Notes: generated by a model not told the origin, from the letters alone. Counted from the stretch's first letter, positions 43,365 through 53,282 are shown. The stretch is DNA of 64,000 nucleotides from Oribacterium sp. P6A1 (GCF_000702885.1 NZ_JNKO01000013.1:1-64000), one strand, 5' to 3'. Translations and numbers: made by a program.

Positions 43365-44690
43365 ATGATTAAAGTAGCAAAGTTCGGTGGAAGTTCATGT
43401 GCATCAGCAGAACAGTTTACAAAGGTAAAGAACATCATACTGTCTGACAAATCAAGACATTATATCGTTGTTTCTGCTCCGGGAAAGAGAAATTCCCAGG
43501 ATACCAAGGTTACTGACATGTTGTATCAGCTTTACAATGCTGCTTCATCTGATCAGAACTTCACTCCTATTCTTACAAAAATAAAGGACCGTTATCAGGA
43601 AATAATCGACGGTCTCGGCCTTGATATCAGTCTGGATGAGGATTTTGATAAGATTGCCCACGATCTTCTTGACGGTGCAGGCAAGGACTATGCCGCATCA
43701 AGAGGAGAGTTCCTCAATGCAAAGCTTATGGCTGCATATCTTGGCTTCACCTTCATCGATTCAGCTTCCTGCTTTGTTTTCAAAAGTGACAGAAGCTGTG
43801 ATTACGCAAAAACAGAGGCTGCCATCAGAGAAGCTCTTACTGATGTTGAGTATGCCGTTTTCCCGGGTTTCTACGGAGCAAACGAGGATGGTGATATCGT
43901 AACCTTCAGCCGCGGAGGATCTGATGTGACAGGTTCTCTCATTGCTGCCGCAGAGCATGTTGATCTCTATGAAAACTGGACAGACGTATCCGGATTCCTG
44001 GTTGCAGATCCCCGCATCGTAACAGATCCTGAAGTCATTGATTACATCACCTACAGAGAGCTCCGTGAGCTCAGCTACATGGGTGCAGGCGTACTTCACG
44101 AGGATGCGATTTTCCCTGTCCGTAAGGAAGGCATTCCTATCCAGATAAAGAACACCAACAAGCCTGATGACCACGGTACACTTATCGTTCAGGATACATT
44201 AAAGAAACCACGGTTTGTAATCACCGGTGTCAGCGGTAAAAAGGATTTCTGTGCTCTCAATATAGAAAAGGCCATGATGAATGCAGAGATCGGTTTCGGA
44301 AGAAAGGTTCTTACAGTTCTTGAGGATAACCATATTTCCTTCGAGCACCTTCCTTCAGGTATCGACACCATGACTCTCGTTATCCATCAGGAAGAACTGG
44401 AGTGCTGTGAGCAGAAAGTTCTGAACGGAATACAGCGCGCGGTAAATCCGGATCTCATTGAGCTCGAGTCCGACATCGCACTTGTGGCTGTAGTAGGCCG
44501 CGGCATGAAATCATCAAGAGGTGTTGCCGGAAGAATCTTCTCAGCACTTGCACATGAATATATAAACATTAAAATGATCGATCAGGGATCCAGCGAGTAC
44601 AACATCATCATCGGTGTACGAAACGAAGACTTTGAAAAAGCAATTAAAGCAATATATAATATGTTTGTTTTAAGTGCTCAGAATAAATAA
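43365..44690 (+). CDS. lysC: Aspartate kinase
   Basis: The 441-residue enzyme phosphorylates aspartate, the first step to lysine, threonine, methionine and diaminopimelate. KVAKFGGSSCAS (3-14) is the nucleotide block, FSRGGSDVTGSL binds aspartate, and ADPRIV and MGAGVLHEDAI are conserved. Two ACT domains make up the last 150 residues (VITGVSGKKDF and ALVAVVGRGMKSSRG). The single-chain, non-fused form of this length resembles monofunctional ThrA/LysC types; feedback specificity cannot be read here. GAGGGAG precedes the ATG. Confidence 0.93.
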   Translation: MIKVAKFGGSSCASAEQFTKVKNIILSDKSRHYIVVSAPGKRNSQDTKVTDMLYQLYNAASSDQNFTPILTKIKDRYQEIIDGLGLDISLDEDFDKIAHDLLDGAGKDYAASRGEFLNAKLMAAYLGFTFIDSASCFVFKSDRSCDYAKTEAAIREALTDVEYAVFPGFYGANEDGDIVTFSRGGSDVTGSLIAAAEHVDLYENWTDVSGFLVADPRIVTDPEVIDYITYRELRELSYMGAGVLHEDAIFPVRKEGIPIQIKNTNKPDDHGTLIVQDTLKKPRFVITGVSGKKDFCALNIEKAMMNAEIGFGRKVLTVLEDNHISFEHLPSGIDTMTLVIHQEELECCEQKVLNGIQRAVNPDLIELESDIALVAVVGRGMKSSRGVAGRIFSALAHEYINIKMIDQGSSEYNIIIGVRNEDFEKAIKAIYNMFVLSAQNK

Positions 44691-44699
44691 TCAGGCGAT

Positions 44700-44736
44700 A
44701 AAAGTATCCGGGCTTTAAAACCCCGGGTACTTTTTT
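44700..44736 (+). terminator. Intrinsic terminator of aspartokinase
   Basis: AAAGTATCCGGG (44701-44712) pairs with CCCGGGTACTTT (44722-44733) with one G-T pair, followed by Ts. Confidence 0.9.
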
Positions 44737-44908
44737 GTTTTATTGCATGATACAAGTGTCATGACCTTTGTGAGTTTTCGTCCTGACCGTTTACAAGTGA
44801 CTGAAAGCCATGCTAGAATGTCACTCTTGATACCGGTACGCTTCTGATTATCTCAGATGAATATTGCCGGTTTTTAACACCCAACACTTTTTACAGAAAG
44901 GTAAATCC

Positions 44909-46177
44909 TTGAAAATATATGTAATCGGCGGTGGTGCCGCAGGCATGCTGGCTGCCATATCCGCAAAGGAAACCAACCCTGATGCCGAAGTGCATCTCCT
45001 TGAAAAAAACGACAAGCTCGGAAAAAAGATATTCATTACAGGAAAGGGCAGAGGAAACATGACCAATGCCCAGAGCATAGAAGAGTTTTTCAAAAACTAT
45101 GTCAATAATCCCAGATTTCTTTATTCTGCCCTTTATGACTTTACCAATCAGGATATCATAGACCTGCTGGAAAACAACGGCTGCCGGACAAAGACAGAAC
45201 GCGGAGACAGGGTTTTTCCGGTTTCTGACCATGCCTACAGCATAACAGATGCGCTGAAGCATTATCTGAAGAAGCTCGGAGTGGAGATACATTACAAAAC
45301 CGAAGTGAAGCGTCTCGTGATCCAGAACGAAAGAGTACGTGGCGTCGAGACTTCACACGGAAGATTTCCGGCAGACCGCATCATAGTTGCCACCGGCGGT
45401 CTTGCCTATCCGTCCACAGGATCCACGGGAGACGGCTACAGATTTGCAAAAGATGCGGGAATGAATGTTACGGAAACATATCCTTCCCTTGTCTGTCTCA
45501 ATGTTCACGAGCCGGATATATACAAGTTAAAGGGGCTCAGCCTCAAAAACATAAGCATTGATGTCACAGATGAAGACGGAAAGAGCTATTACAGGGATTT
45601 CGGGGAACTTGACTTTATCGAAGAAGGCCTGAGAGGTCCTGTGATCATTTCCGCTTCTGCCGTTATCACAAAGTATCTCAATGCCTATGACCACAGTAAA
45701 AGAAAAATCCTTACAGTACATATAGACCTGAAACCCGCCCTTGACGATTCCCAGCTTGACGAAAGACTCCTCAGGGACTTCCATGAGTTCAGGAATAAGG
45801 AACTGAGAAACGCCTTTACAAATCTGCTTCCTTCCCGGATTATTTCCGTATTCACGGAGAGGCTTGAAGCGAAAGGGGTAGACATTAACAAAAAGGTTAC
45901 TGAAGTTGATAAAAACTCCAGAAAGCAGATACTTACTCTGATTAGAAACTTTGATTTCACATTGAGCGGAACAGGCAGCTTCAAGGAGGCTATCGTGACT
46001 CAGGGCGGAGTTTCCGTAAAAGATATAAGTCCAAAAACTATGGAGTCAAAGAAGATATCGGGACTTTACTTCGCCGGGGAGGTTCTGGATGTTGACGGCT
46101 TCACAGGAGGTTTCAATATGCAGATGGCTTTCTCCACAGGACATCTCGCAGGATACTCTGCGGCTGTCAGTAAGTAA
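44909..46177 (+). CDS. NAD(P)/FAD-dependent oxidoreductase, HI0933/YhiN family
   Basis: The 422-residue flavoprotein begins KIYVIGGGAAGMLAA, an FAD dinucleotide-binding loop. GKKIFITGKGRGNMTNAQ and ATGGLAYPSTGSTGDGY are the family blocks. The C-terminus reads VTQGGVSVKDISPKTMESK and GEVLDVDGFTGGFNMQMAFSTG, the second FAD contact. Its substrate is not known; related proteins are annotated as aminoacetone oxidase or YhiN. TTG 44909 is preceded by AGAAAGG 7 nt upstream, whereas an upstream TTG at 44864 has no site. Confidence 0.88.
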   Translation: MKIYVIGGGAAGMLAAISAKETNPDAEVHLLEKNDKLGKKIFITGKGRGNMTNAQSIEEFFKNYVNNPRFLYSALYDFTNQDIIDLLENNGCRTKTERGDRVFPVSDHAYSITDALKHYLKKLGVEIHYKTEVKRLVIQNERVRGVETSHGRFPADRIIVATGGLAYPSTGSTGDGYRFAKDAGMNVTETYPSLVCLNVHEPDIYKLKGLSLKNISIDVTDEDGKSYYRDFGELDFIEEGLRGPVIISASAVITKYLNAYDHSKRKILTVHIDLKPALDDSQLDERLLRDFHEFRNKELRNAFTNLLPSRIISVFTERLEAKGVDINKKVTEVDKNSRKQILTLIRNFDFTLSGTGSFKEAIVTQGGVSVKDISPKTMESKKISGLYFAGEVLDVDGFTGGFNMQMAFSTGHLAGYSAAVSK

Positions 46178-46316
46178 TGAATGCATTATCAGATTATTAA
46201 AACAGCCGACATTTACAGAAGGTTCTGCTGTCTTATTTCTGACAGTGGCTGAACTTATGATCATAAACAATTGAATGCCGGTTTTATATTATATATAGAA
46301 AAGAGGTTAATATATT

Positions 46317-46982
46317 ATGCCATACAGTATAGCTATCGACGGTCCTGCAGGTGCCGGAAAATCAACAATTGCAAAAGCAGTTTCCAAAGAACTCGGATAT
46401 GTATATATAGATACAGGAGCCATGTACCGCACTGTGGGACTTTACTGTCTTTTGAACGGCATTTCCATAACTGATGAGGATACTGTTGTTGACAGGATAA
46501 AGGATATAGACATTTCCATCGCCTACGATGATGAGGGTGTACAGCAGGTATTTCTCAACGGTGAAAATGTAAGCACAAAGATCCGTACTCAGGAAGTAGG
46601 AGAGGCTGCATCCACAGTTTCACAGTATCAGCCTGTACGTGACAAGCTCGTGAGCCTCCAGCAGAAACTCGCTTCCACAACTTCCGTAGTAATGGACGGA
46701 AGAGACATAGGATCCAAGGTACTTCCAAATGCAGACACCAAGATTTATCTTACCGCTTCCGTAAAAGAGCGTGCCAGAAGACGTGCCAATGAGCTCAGGG
46801 AAAAAGGTGAGACCTGCGACATAGAAGAAGTTGAGAAAGAAATAGAAGAGCGCGATTACAGAGATATGCACAGAGAAAACTCACCTCTTGTACAGGTTCC
46901 CGATGCCGTTCTTGTTGACAGTTCAAACCTTACAATAGATGAGACCATAGACAAAATTCTTGACATTGCCATGCATCGTTAA
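46317..46982 (+). CDS. cmk: Cytidylate kinase
   Basis: The 221-residue kinase makes (d)CDP from (d)CMP and ATP. The P-loop GPAGAGKST is at 9-17, followed by DTGAMYRTVGLY, VVMDGRDIGSKVLP (CMP-binding), a LID region with RARRRANEL, and the late RDYRDMHRENSPL. The cmk-ispH-S1 order is a well-known clostridial arrangement. ispH starts 19 nt downstream. Confidence 0.96.
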   Translation: MPYSIAIDGPAGAGKSTIAKAVSKELGYVYIDTGAMYRTVGLYCLLNGISITDEDTVVDRIKDIDISIAYDDEGVQQVFLNGENVSTKIRTQEVGEAASTVSQYQPVRDKLVSLQQKLASTTSVVMDGRDIGSKVLPNADTKIYLTASVKERARRRANELREKGETCDIEEVEKEIEERDYRDMHRENSPLVQVPDAVLVDSSNLTIDETIDKILDIAMHR

Positions 46983-47001
46983 AAAAGGAAACAAATTACA
47001 A

Positions 47002-47874
47002 ATGAATGTAACATTAGCAAAAACCGCCGGATTCTGTTTCGGGGTACAGCGGGCAGTTGATACAGTCTACGAAATAATCCACAGAGAATTACAAAAGCCG
47101 GAATCACAGCGTAAACAGATTTACACTTACGGTCCTATAGTTCACAATGAAACTGTAATCGATAAAATAAGCTCCTTCGGTGTTAAGATCCTGAATGATG
47201 AAGAGGACCTGAAGGCATTAACTGACGGCATAGTCATCATAAGAGCCCACGGAGTACCGAAGCTGGTCTACGAGATTTTGAAAGAAAGAAATATAGAGAC
47301 CATTGATGCATCCTGTCCTTTCGTACAGAAAATACAGAAGCTTGCGAACAAACATACATCTGAAAAAGAAAAAGTTTTTATCGTCGGAAATCCGGATCAT
47401 CCTGAGATAATCGGAATCATGGGATGGGCTGAAGGCAGTATTTACGCTGTTCCCGATATAGAGTCTGCCGAAAAACTCCCGGAGGGAAACGGAGAGAAAA
47501 TCGTTGTTCTCGCACAAACAACATTCAACACAGACAAATTTAAACAAATCATTGAAATTTTGAAAAAAAAGTTTTATGATGTTAATGCTATTAATACGAT
47601 TTGTAACGCGACTTTCGAGAGACAGGCAGAAGCAAAGGAGCTGGCAAGACGCTCCGATGCCATGATTGTCATTGGAGGAAGCAGTTCATCCAACACGAAA
47701 AAGTTATATGAGATTTGCAAAGACCAGTGTCCAGTTACCCAGTTGATACAGACGGTTCACGATCTTAACTTTAGTTACGATGGCGCGATTCAAAACGTAG
47801 GTATTACGGCTGGGGCAAGCACCCCGAAAGAAATTATTGAGGAGGTTCAAAATTATGTCAGAAATGAGTTTTGA
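47002..47874 (+). CDS. ispH: 4-hydroxy-3-methylbut-2-enyl diphosphate reductase
   Basis: The 290-residue iron-sulfur enzyme makes IPP and DMAPP in the last step of the MEP isoprenoid pathway. The three cluster cysteines are Cys12 (AGFCFGV), Cys105 (DASCPFVQKI) and Cys201 (NTICNATFERQ). HNETV, RAHGVP, QTTFNT, GGSSSSNTKKL and ITAGASTPKEIIEEV are conserved. I take ATG 47002 as start, with AAAGGAAAC upstream; 14 upstream codons overlap cmk. Its 3' end overlaps the S1 gene by 20 nt in another frame. Confidence 0.95.
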   Translation: MNVTLAKTAGFCFGVQRAVDTVYEIIHRELQKPESQRKQIYTYGPIVHNETVIDKISSFGVKILNDEEDLKALTDGIVIIRAHGVPKLVYEILKERNIETIDASCPFVQKIQKLANKHTSEKEKVFIVGNPDHPEIIGIMGWAEGSIYAVPDIESAEKLPEGNGEKIVVLAQTTFNTDKFKQIIEILKKKFYDVNAINTICNATFERQAEAKELARRSDAMIVIGGSSSSNTKKLYEICKDQCPVTQLIQTVHDLNFSYDGAIQNVGITAGASTPKEIIEEVQNYVRNEF

Positions 47875-48973
47875 ACAGATGCTCGACGCATCATTAAAAT
47901 CTATTCATGCAGGGGAGATTGTTACTGGTAAGGTTATTAGTGTTAAGCCAGATGAGATTGCACTCAACATCGGGTACAAGTCAGATGGTATTATGACAAG
48001 AAGCGATTACAGCGCAGACAATACATTAGACCTCACCACAGTAGTCAATGTCGGCGACGAAATTGAATGCAAGGTCAAGAAGGTAAACGATGGCGAAGGC
48101 CAGGTTGCACTTTCTCACAGAGAGGCTATTGCATCTAAGGCATCTGAGGAGCTTAAGGAAGCTTTCGAGAACCAGACTGTTCTTACAGGAAAGGTTGTTC
48201 AGGTTGTCAAGGGTGGTCTCAATGTTGAGGTAAACGGCGCAAGAGTATTTATTCCTGCATCACTTGTTTCAGATACATTTGAGAGAGATCTTACCAAGTA
48301 CCAGGGACAGGATGTCCAGTTTGTTATCACAGAGTTCAATCCGATGAAGCGCAGAGTAATCGGTGACAGAAAGCAGCTTATGACTGCTACAAAGAAGGAG
48401 CAGCACGACAAGCTCTTCTCAGAGCTCCAGGTTGGCGATATCCGTACAGGTGTTGTTAAGAACCTTACAGATTTCGGTGCATTCATCGATCTTGGCGGTG
48501 CTGACGGTCTTCTTCACATTTCAGAGATGTCTTGGGGCAGAATTGAGAATCCTAAGAAGATCTTCAAGGCAGGTCAGGAAGTTACTGCTATGGTCAAGGA
48601 AATCAACGGTGAGAGAATTGCTCTTACACGTAAGTTCCCTGATGAGAATCCTTGGAAGGATGCAGAGGTTAAGTTCGCTGTAGGTACAACTGTAAACGGT
48701 ACAGTTGCACGTATGACAGACTTCGGTGCATTCGTAGAGCTTGAGAAGGGTATCGATGCACTTCTTCATGTTTCTCAGATTTCAAAGGAGCATGTAAACA
48801 AGCCATCAGATGTTCTTACAGTTGGTCAGGACATCGAGGCAAAGATTGTTGATCTTGATATCGACAACCATAAGATTTCACTCAGCATGAAGGCACTTCT
48901 TCCGGATGCTGACGAGAACGCTGATGTAGCTGATGTTGACATCACAGCAGTTGCAGAAGCTGACGCAGAGTAA
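47855..48973 (+). CDS. Ribosomal protein S1-like protein with four S1 domains
   Basis: The 372-residue protein carries four S1/OB repeats: about 15-85 (GEIVTGKVISVKPDEI), 100-165 (LTGKVVQVVKGGL), 185-255 (GDIRTGVVKNLTDFGAFIDLGG) and 270-340 (GTTVNGTVARMTDFGAFVELEKG). The last two are the best matches to the RNA-binding consensus. The C-terminus is acidic. It is shorter than the six-domain S1 of Gram-negatives and fits the Firmicutes S1 homologue, often fused to IspH in clostridia. ATG 47855 has GGAGG at 47841-47845, inside the ispH end. Confidence 0.9.
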   Translation: MSEMSFEQMLDASLKSIHAGEIVTGKVISVKPDEIALNIGYKSDGIMTRSDYSADNTLDLTTVVNVGDEIECKVKKVNDGEGQVALSHREAIASKASEELKEAFENQTVLTGKVVQVVKGGLNVEVNGARVFIPASLVSDTFERDLTKYQGQDVQFVITEFNPMKRRVIGDRKQLMTATKKEQHDKLFSELQVGDIRTGVVKNLTDFGAFIDLGGADGLLHISEMSWGRIENPKKIFKAGQEVTAMVKEINGERIALTRKFPDENPWKDAEVKFAVGTTVNGTVARMTDFGAFVELEKGIDALLHVSQISKEHVNKPSDVLTVGQDIEAKIVDLDIDNHKISLSMKALLPDADENADVADVDITAVAEADAE

Positions 48974-48986
48974 TTTATATGGTTAC

Positions 48987-49015
48987 AAAGAGCCGGACTT
49001 AAGCCCGGCTCTTTT
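48987..49015 (+). terminator. Intrinsic terminator of the cmk-ispH-S1 operon
   Basis: AAAGAGCCGG (48987-48996) pairs with CCGGCTCTTT (49005-49014), followed by TATTG. Confidence 0.88.
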
Positions 49016-49090
49016 ATTGTATAAATTCCTGTCATGGGATGTTCCCAGGCATAGTATGGTACAATTCTTTTTTATTATCAGGAGACAATC

Positions 49091-49576
49091 ATGGGCATGG
49101 AAATAGAACGCAAATTTCTGGTAAAGGAGCTTCCGGGAGATCTTTCAAACTATCCCGTAAGGCTGCTAGAGCAGGCATATCTAAACTTTACTCCTACAGT
49201 TCGAATAAGACATGACAAAAGCGCAGAACAGGACAAATACGAACTTACATACAAAGGAAAAGGTGATTTCTCACATGAAGAGTACAATCTCCCCCTGGAT
49301 AAAGAATCCTATGAACATCTGATGGCAAAGCATGACGGCAATGTCATAAGAAAAAAGCGTTATATGATACCTGTGGGAAAGTACACCGCAGAGCTTGATA
49401 TATTCGAAGGTGATCTTCAGGGTTACAGTCTGGTTGAAGTGGAATTTGAATCCATAGAAGAGGAGAATACATTTGTCCCTCCTTCATGGTTCGGAAAGGA
49501 TGTTACGGCCGGCGGAGAATACAGCAATGCAAGGCTCGCAAGAGGGGTCCTGCCCGGATCAGTCAGCGGTAAATGA
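49091..49576 (+). CDS. CYTH domain protein (triphosphate tunnel metalloenzyme)
   Basis: The 161-residue protein has the CYTH signature ExExK at MEIERKF (Glu4, Glu6, Lys8). Charged strands of a tunnel follow: TVRIRHDK, YELTYKGKGDF, KKRYMIP, TAELDIFEGDLQGYSLVEVEF. The family includes class IV adenylate cyclases, thiamine triphosphatases and inorganic triphosphatases; the substrate is not decided here. AGGAGA precedes the ATG by 7 nt. It is a single-gene unit. Confidence 0.88.
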   Translation: MGMEIERKFLVKELPGDLSNYPVRLLEQAYLNFTPTVRIRHDKSAEQDKYELTYKGKGDFSHEEYNLPLDKESYEHLMAKHDGNVIRKKRYMIPVGKYTAELDIFEGDLQGYSLVEVEFESIEEENTFVPPSWFGKDVTAGGEYSNARLARGVLPGSVSGK

Positions 49577-49621
49577 TCCTGCATCCGGGGGGCATCATCC
49601 TGTCTTTCAAAGCGAAAAACC

Positions 49622-49650
49622 TTGCTATAAAAGATAGTACGTGTTATACT
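49622..49650 (+). promoter_or_regulatory. Promoter of tig
   Basis: TTGCTA (49622-49627), 17-bp spacer, TATACT (49645-49650). Confidence 0.6.
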
Positions 49651-49748
49651 CTGTCCTCGGACGTGTTTACTTACGGGAGAAGTATGCGCATTTCCCCTGT
49701 GGGTTACATATAAAAATTAAGAAACGATAAGTTTTGGAGGTACTCTTA

Positions 49749-51089
49749 ATGAGCGTTAAAGTTGAAAATCTTGAGAACAATATGGCCAAGCTGACCGTAG
49801 AGGTTGATAATGCTGAATTCTTAAAGGCCATTGACACAGCATATAATAAGAACAAGGGCCGTTTCAATCTTCAGGGCTTCCGTAAGGGCCATGCACCAAA
49901 GGCAATGATCGAGAAGATGTATGGACCACAGGTATTTTTCGAGGATGCACTTAATGTGATTCTTGACAGCACATATCCTGCAGCTGCAAAGGAGTCAGGT
50001 CTTGAGATCGTATCCCGTCCTGAGATCGGTGTTGATCAGATCGGCACAGACAAGAACCTTATCTACACTGCTACAGTTGCTGTTAAGCCTGAGGTAACAC
50101 TCGGTGAGTACAAGGGTGTAACAGTTGAGAAGGCTGATACAACAGTTTCAGCAAAGGAAGTAAACGAGAAGCTTAAGCAGGAGCTTGAGAAGAACGCACG
50201 CGTTATCGACGTTGACCGCGCAATCAAGAAGAACGATATCGCAACTATCGACTTCGTTGGTTCAGTAGACGGCAAGGAGTTCGAAGGCGGCAAGGGTGAG
50301 GATTATCCTCTTACTATCGGTTCAGGTACATTCATCCCTGGCTTCGAGGATCAGCTTATTGGTCACAAGGCCGGCGAGACAGTTGATGTCAATGTTACAT
50401 TCCCTGAGGAGTACGGCGCTAAGGATCTTGCAGGTAAGGCAGCACTTTTCAAGACAACTATCAAGGTTGTAAAGGAGAAGCAGATTCCTGCAGCTGATGA
50501 TGAGTTCGCATCTGAGGTTTCAGAGTTCGATACTCTTGATGAGTACAAGAAGGATCTCAAGAAGTCTCTGAAGGAGCTCAAGGAGAAGTCAGCTACAACA
50601 GCCAATGAGAACAGCGTAATCGCCAAGGTTGTTGAGAATGCTTCAGTTGTAATCCCACAGCCTATGATCGATGCACAGCTTGACAATATGGTATATGACT
50701 ACCAGATGAGACTTCAGCAGCAGGGCATCCCAATGGATCAGTACTTAAAGATCACAGGACAGACTGTTGAGCAGGTTAGAGAGCAGATGAAGCCAAGCGC
50801 TGAGAGAAACATCAAGACATCTCTTGTTATCGAGGCTGTTATGAAGGCTGAGAACATCACTGTTTCTGACGAGCGTGTAGATGAAGAGTTCAAGAAGCTC
50901 GCTGAGCAGTACAAGATGGATGTAGCTGATCTTATGAAGAACGTTACTGATTCTCAGAAGGAGAGCATGAAGAAGGATCTTGCATTCCAGGAGACAGTAG
51001 ACTTCCTGGTTTCTGAGGCAAACCTTGTAAAGGCTGAGAAGAAGTCAAAGAAGGCTGAGAAGGACGAAGAAGAGACTTCCGAGAACTAA
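49749..51089 (+). CDS. tig: Trigger factor (ribosome-bound chaperone and prolyl isomerase)
   Basis: The 446-residue chaperone has an N-terminal ribosome-binding domain (NKGRFNLQGFRKGHAPKAMIE near 35-55 carries the FRKG signature), an FKBP-type domain (about 150-245, with DFVGSVDGKEFEGG and GTFIPGFEDQLIG), and a long helical C-terminal domain. A Lys/Glu-rich tail closes it. ATG 49749 has GGAGG about 8 nt upstream, discarding five upstream codons. tig-clpP-clpX is the standard order, though a terminator separates tig from clpP here. Confidence 0.96.
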   Translation: MSVKVENLENNMAKLTVEVDNAEFLKAIDTAYNKNKGRFNLQGFRKGHAPKAMIEKMYGPQVFFEDALNVILDSTYPAAAKESGLEIVSRPEIGVDQIGTDKNLIYTATVAVKPEVTLGEYKGVTVEKADTTVSAKEVNEKLKQELEKNARVIDVDRAIKKNDIATIDFVGSVDGKEFEGGKGEDYPLTIGSGTFIPGFEDQLIGHKAGETVDVNVTFPEEYGAKDLAGKAALFKTTIKVVKEKQIPAADDEFASEVSEFDTLDEYKKDLKKSLKELKEKSATTANENSVIAKVVENASVVIPQPMIDAQLDNMVYDYQMRLQQQGIPMDQYLKITGQTVEQVREQMKPSAERNIKTSLVIEAVMKAENITVSDERVDEEFKKLAEQYKMDVADLMKNVTDSQKESMKKDLAFQETVDFLVSEANLVKAEKKSKKAEKDEEETSEN

Positions 51090-51105
51090 TCAGGAATATA
51101 TTCAG

Positions 51106-51139
51106 GAGCGATGCAGTACTTTCCTGCATCGCTCTTTTT
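51106..51139 (+). terminator. Intrinsic terminator of tig
   Basis: GAGCGATGCAG (51106-51116) pairs perfectly with CTGCATCGCTC (51124-51134), followed by five Ts. Confidence 0.93.
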
Positions 51140-51144
51140 AAATG

Positions 51145-51183
51145 TATAAAGCCCGGTCGCAAAGCAATCCGTAGGGCTTTATA
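51145..51183. terminator. Second hairpin after tig
   Basis: TATAAAGCCC (51145-51154) pairs with GGGCTTTATA (51174-51183), 10 bp with a 19-nt loop. It may be a back-up terminator; the tail is ATTATC. Confidence 0.5.
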
Positions 51184-51189
51184 TATTAT

Positions 51190-51257
51190 CGGCACTCATT
51201 TTGGTATGAGCAAAAAGCTGCCAGAACACAGTGAGAGGAGCTTTTTGTGAAGTGCCG
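51190..51257 (+). promoter_or_regulatory. Predicted three-way-junction hairpin upstream of clpP
   Basis: CGGCACT (51190-51196) pairs with AGTGCCG (51251-51257). Inside lie CTCAT/ATGAG (51195-51199 with 51206-51210) and AAAAAGCT/AGCTTTTT (51212-51219 with 51239-51246). The outer and first inner stems compete for two bases. It precedes clpP by 60 nt. Function unknown. Confidence 0.35.
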
Positions 51258-51317
51258 CTTTATTGTTTTCAATTTCAGATAATAGTACAATGAACTCACA
51301 ATGGAGGATGAAAAAGT

Positions 51318-51938
51318 ATGAATTTTAGTGACATCACAACAATTCCTTATGTTATTCAGTCAACATCCAGAGGCGAGCGTTCCTATGATATTTTTTCAAG
51401 ACTTTTAAATGAGCGTATCGTTTTCCTCGGAGATGAAGTAAATCACGACACAGCTTCTCTCGTAGTTGCTCAGCTTTTATTCCTTGAGTCAGAGGATCCG
51501 GACAAGGATATCAGTCTTTATATCAACAGTCCTGGAGGTGTTATCACAGACGGTATGGCCATTTACGACACCATGCAGTACATCAAGTGTGATGTATCAA
51601 CCATCTGTGTAGGTATGGCAGCTTCCATGGGTGCATTCCTTCTTGCAGGCGGAACCAAGGGCAAGCGTATGATTCTTCCCAATGCAGAAGTCATGATTCA
51701 TCAGCCATCAGGCGGAGCACAGGGACAGGCAACAGAGATTCAGATCACTGCAGAGTGGATTCTCAGAACAAAGAAGCACATGGCCGAAATTCTTGCCGCA
51801 AACTGCGGACAGCCATTCGAAAAGGTTATGGCCGACACAGAGCGTGATCACTGGATGACAGCAGAGCAGGCCCTTGAATATGGCATTGTAGACCATATCT
51901 TCAAGTCACGTGATCAGGGTCTTGCAAGCAAGAAATGA
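51318..51938 (+). CDS. clpP: ATP-dependent Clp protease proteolytic subunit
   Basis: The 206-residue serine protease forms the double-heptamer chamber. The catalytic triad is Ser103 (GMAASMGAF), His128 (VMIHQPSGG) and Asp177 (ERDHWM). The usual [20 protein letters not shown] is present, and the length is normal. GGAGG stands upstream with 8-nt spacing. It works with ClpX, encoded next; the two genes are 39 nt apart. Confidence 0.97.
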   Translation: MNFSDITTIPYVIQSTSRGERSYDIFSRLLNERIVFLGDEVNHDTASLVVAQLLFLESEDPDKDISLYINSPGGVITDGMAIYDTMQYIKCDVSTICVGMAASMGAFLLAGGTKGKRMILPNAEVMIHQPSGGAQGQATEIQITAEWILRTKKHMAEILAANCGQPFEKVMADTERDHWMTAEQALEYGIVDHIFKSRDQGLASKK

Positions 51939-51977
51939 TTTCCGGATAAGCATATTAGGATATGAAGAGGTAGAAAT

Positions 51978-53282
51978 ATGGCAATGAAACCAGAAGACAA
52001 GATCCGCTGTTCCTTTTGCGGAAAGTCTGCCAAGCAGGTTCACAAATTAATCGCCGGTTTAAACAACACATATATTTGTGACGAGTGCGTTGACTTATGC
52101 CAGGAGATACTCGACGAGGAGAACGGCACTGACGAGACAACCACAGATACATCCGATATCCGCCTTCTTAAGCCGAAGGAGATAAAGGAATTTCTTGACG
52201 AATTTGTAATTGGACAGGATGAGGCCAAAAAGGTCCTTTCCGTTGCGGTATATAACCACTATAAGAGAATTACATCTAAGATCAAGGATATCGATGTTCA
52301 GAAATCCAACATCCTTATGGTAGGACCAACAGGTACAGGTAAGACATATCTCGCCCAGACACTTGCCAAAATACTTGGTGTTCCTTTTGCCATTGCCGAT
52401 GCAACAGCATTGACAGAAGCCGGATACGTTGGAGAAGACGTAGAGAATATCCTTCTGAAGCTCATTCAGGCTGCGGATTATGACATTAAACGTGCTGAAA
52501 TCGGTATCATCTACATCGACGAGATCGATAAGATAACAAAGAAGTCTGAGAACGTCTCCATCACAAGAGATGTTTCCGGTGAAGGCGTACAGCAGGCCCT
52601 CCTCAAGATTCTTGAAGGAACTGTTGCCTCCGTTCCGCCTCAGGGCGGCAGAAAGCATCCTCAGCAGGAGCTTATACAGATCGACACAACCAATATTCTT
52701 TTCATTTGCGGCGGTGCCTTTGACGGACTTGAGCATATCATTGAAAAGCGTATAGCTTCAGGTTCCATCGGATTCGGTGCAGAGATCGTTGAAAAGAACA
52801 AAGAAAATTACGACGATGTACTCAAGGAGGTTCAGCCTGAGGATCTCGTTAAATTCGGTCTGATTCCCGAATTCATCGGAAGAGTGCCTGTTGATGTTAC
52901 ACTGCAGTCTCATGACGTAGATACCCTTAAGCAGATCCTCACCACTCCAAAGAACGCGCTTATCAAGCAGTATCAGAAGCTGTTTGAGATTGACGGTGTA
53001 AATCTTGAGTTTACAGAGGAGGCTGTCACAGCCATTGCCCAGAAAGCAGTAGCACGAAAGACAGGAGCTAGAGGTCTGAGATCCATCATGGAAGATATGA
53101 TGACAGATATCATGTATGAGATCCCTTCAGAGCCTGATATCTCAGTAGTTGAGATCACTGAGGACGTGGTCAACAACAACGGAAATCCTGTGGTGACACA
53201 TAAGGATGAGGATTTAACAAAGGCGTCTATCGCTCATAACGGTTCTCCGTTCTTTGACAAGGATGAAGATCAGTCAGCGTAA
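51978..53282 (+). CDS. clpX: ATP-dependent Clp protease ATPase subunit
   Basis: The 434-residue AAA+ unfoldase feeds substrates to ClpP. The N-terminal zinc domain has CSFCGKS and CDECVDLC. Walker A is GPTGTGKT, Walker [11 protein letters not shown], and the pore loop sits in [25 protein letters not shown], the IGF-like ClpP-binding SIGFG and EFIGRVPV are typical. The sensor-2 region contains [13 protein letters not shown]. Confidence 0.97.
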   Translation: MAMKPEDKIRCSFCGKSAKQVHKLIAGLNNTYICDECVDLCQEILDEENGTDETTTDTSDIRLLKPKEIKEFLDEFVIGQDEAKKVLSVAVYNHYKRITSKIKDIDVQKSNILMVGPTGTGKTYLAQTLAKILGVPFAIADATALTEAGYVGEDVENILLKLIQAADYDIKRAEIGIIYIDEIDKITKKSENVSITRDVSGEGVQQALLKILEGTVASVPPQGGRKHPQQELIQIDTTNILFICGGAFDGLEHIIEKRIASGSIGFGAEIVEKNKENYDDVLKEVQPEDLVKFGLIPEFIGRVPVDVTLQSHDVDTLKQILTTPKNALIKQYQKLFEIDGVNLEFTEEAVTAIAQKAVARKTGARGLRSIMEDMMTDIMYEIPSEPDISVVEITEDVVNNNGNPVVTHKDEDLTKASIAHNGSPFFDKDEDQSA

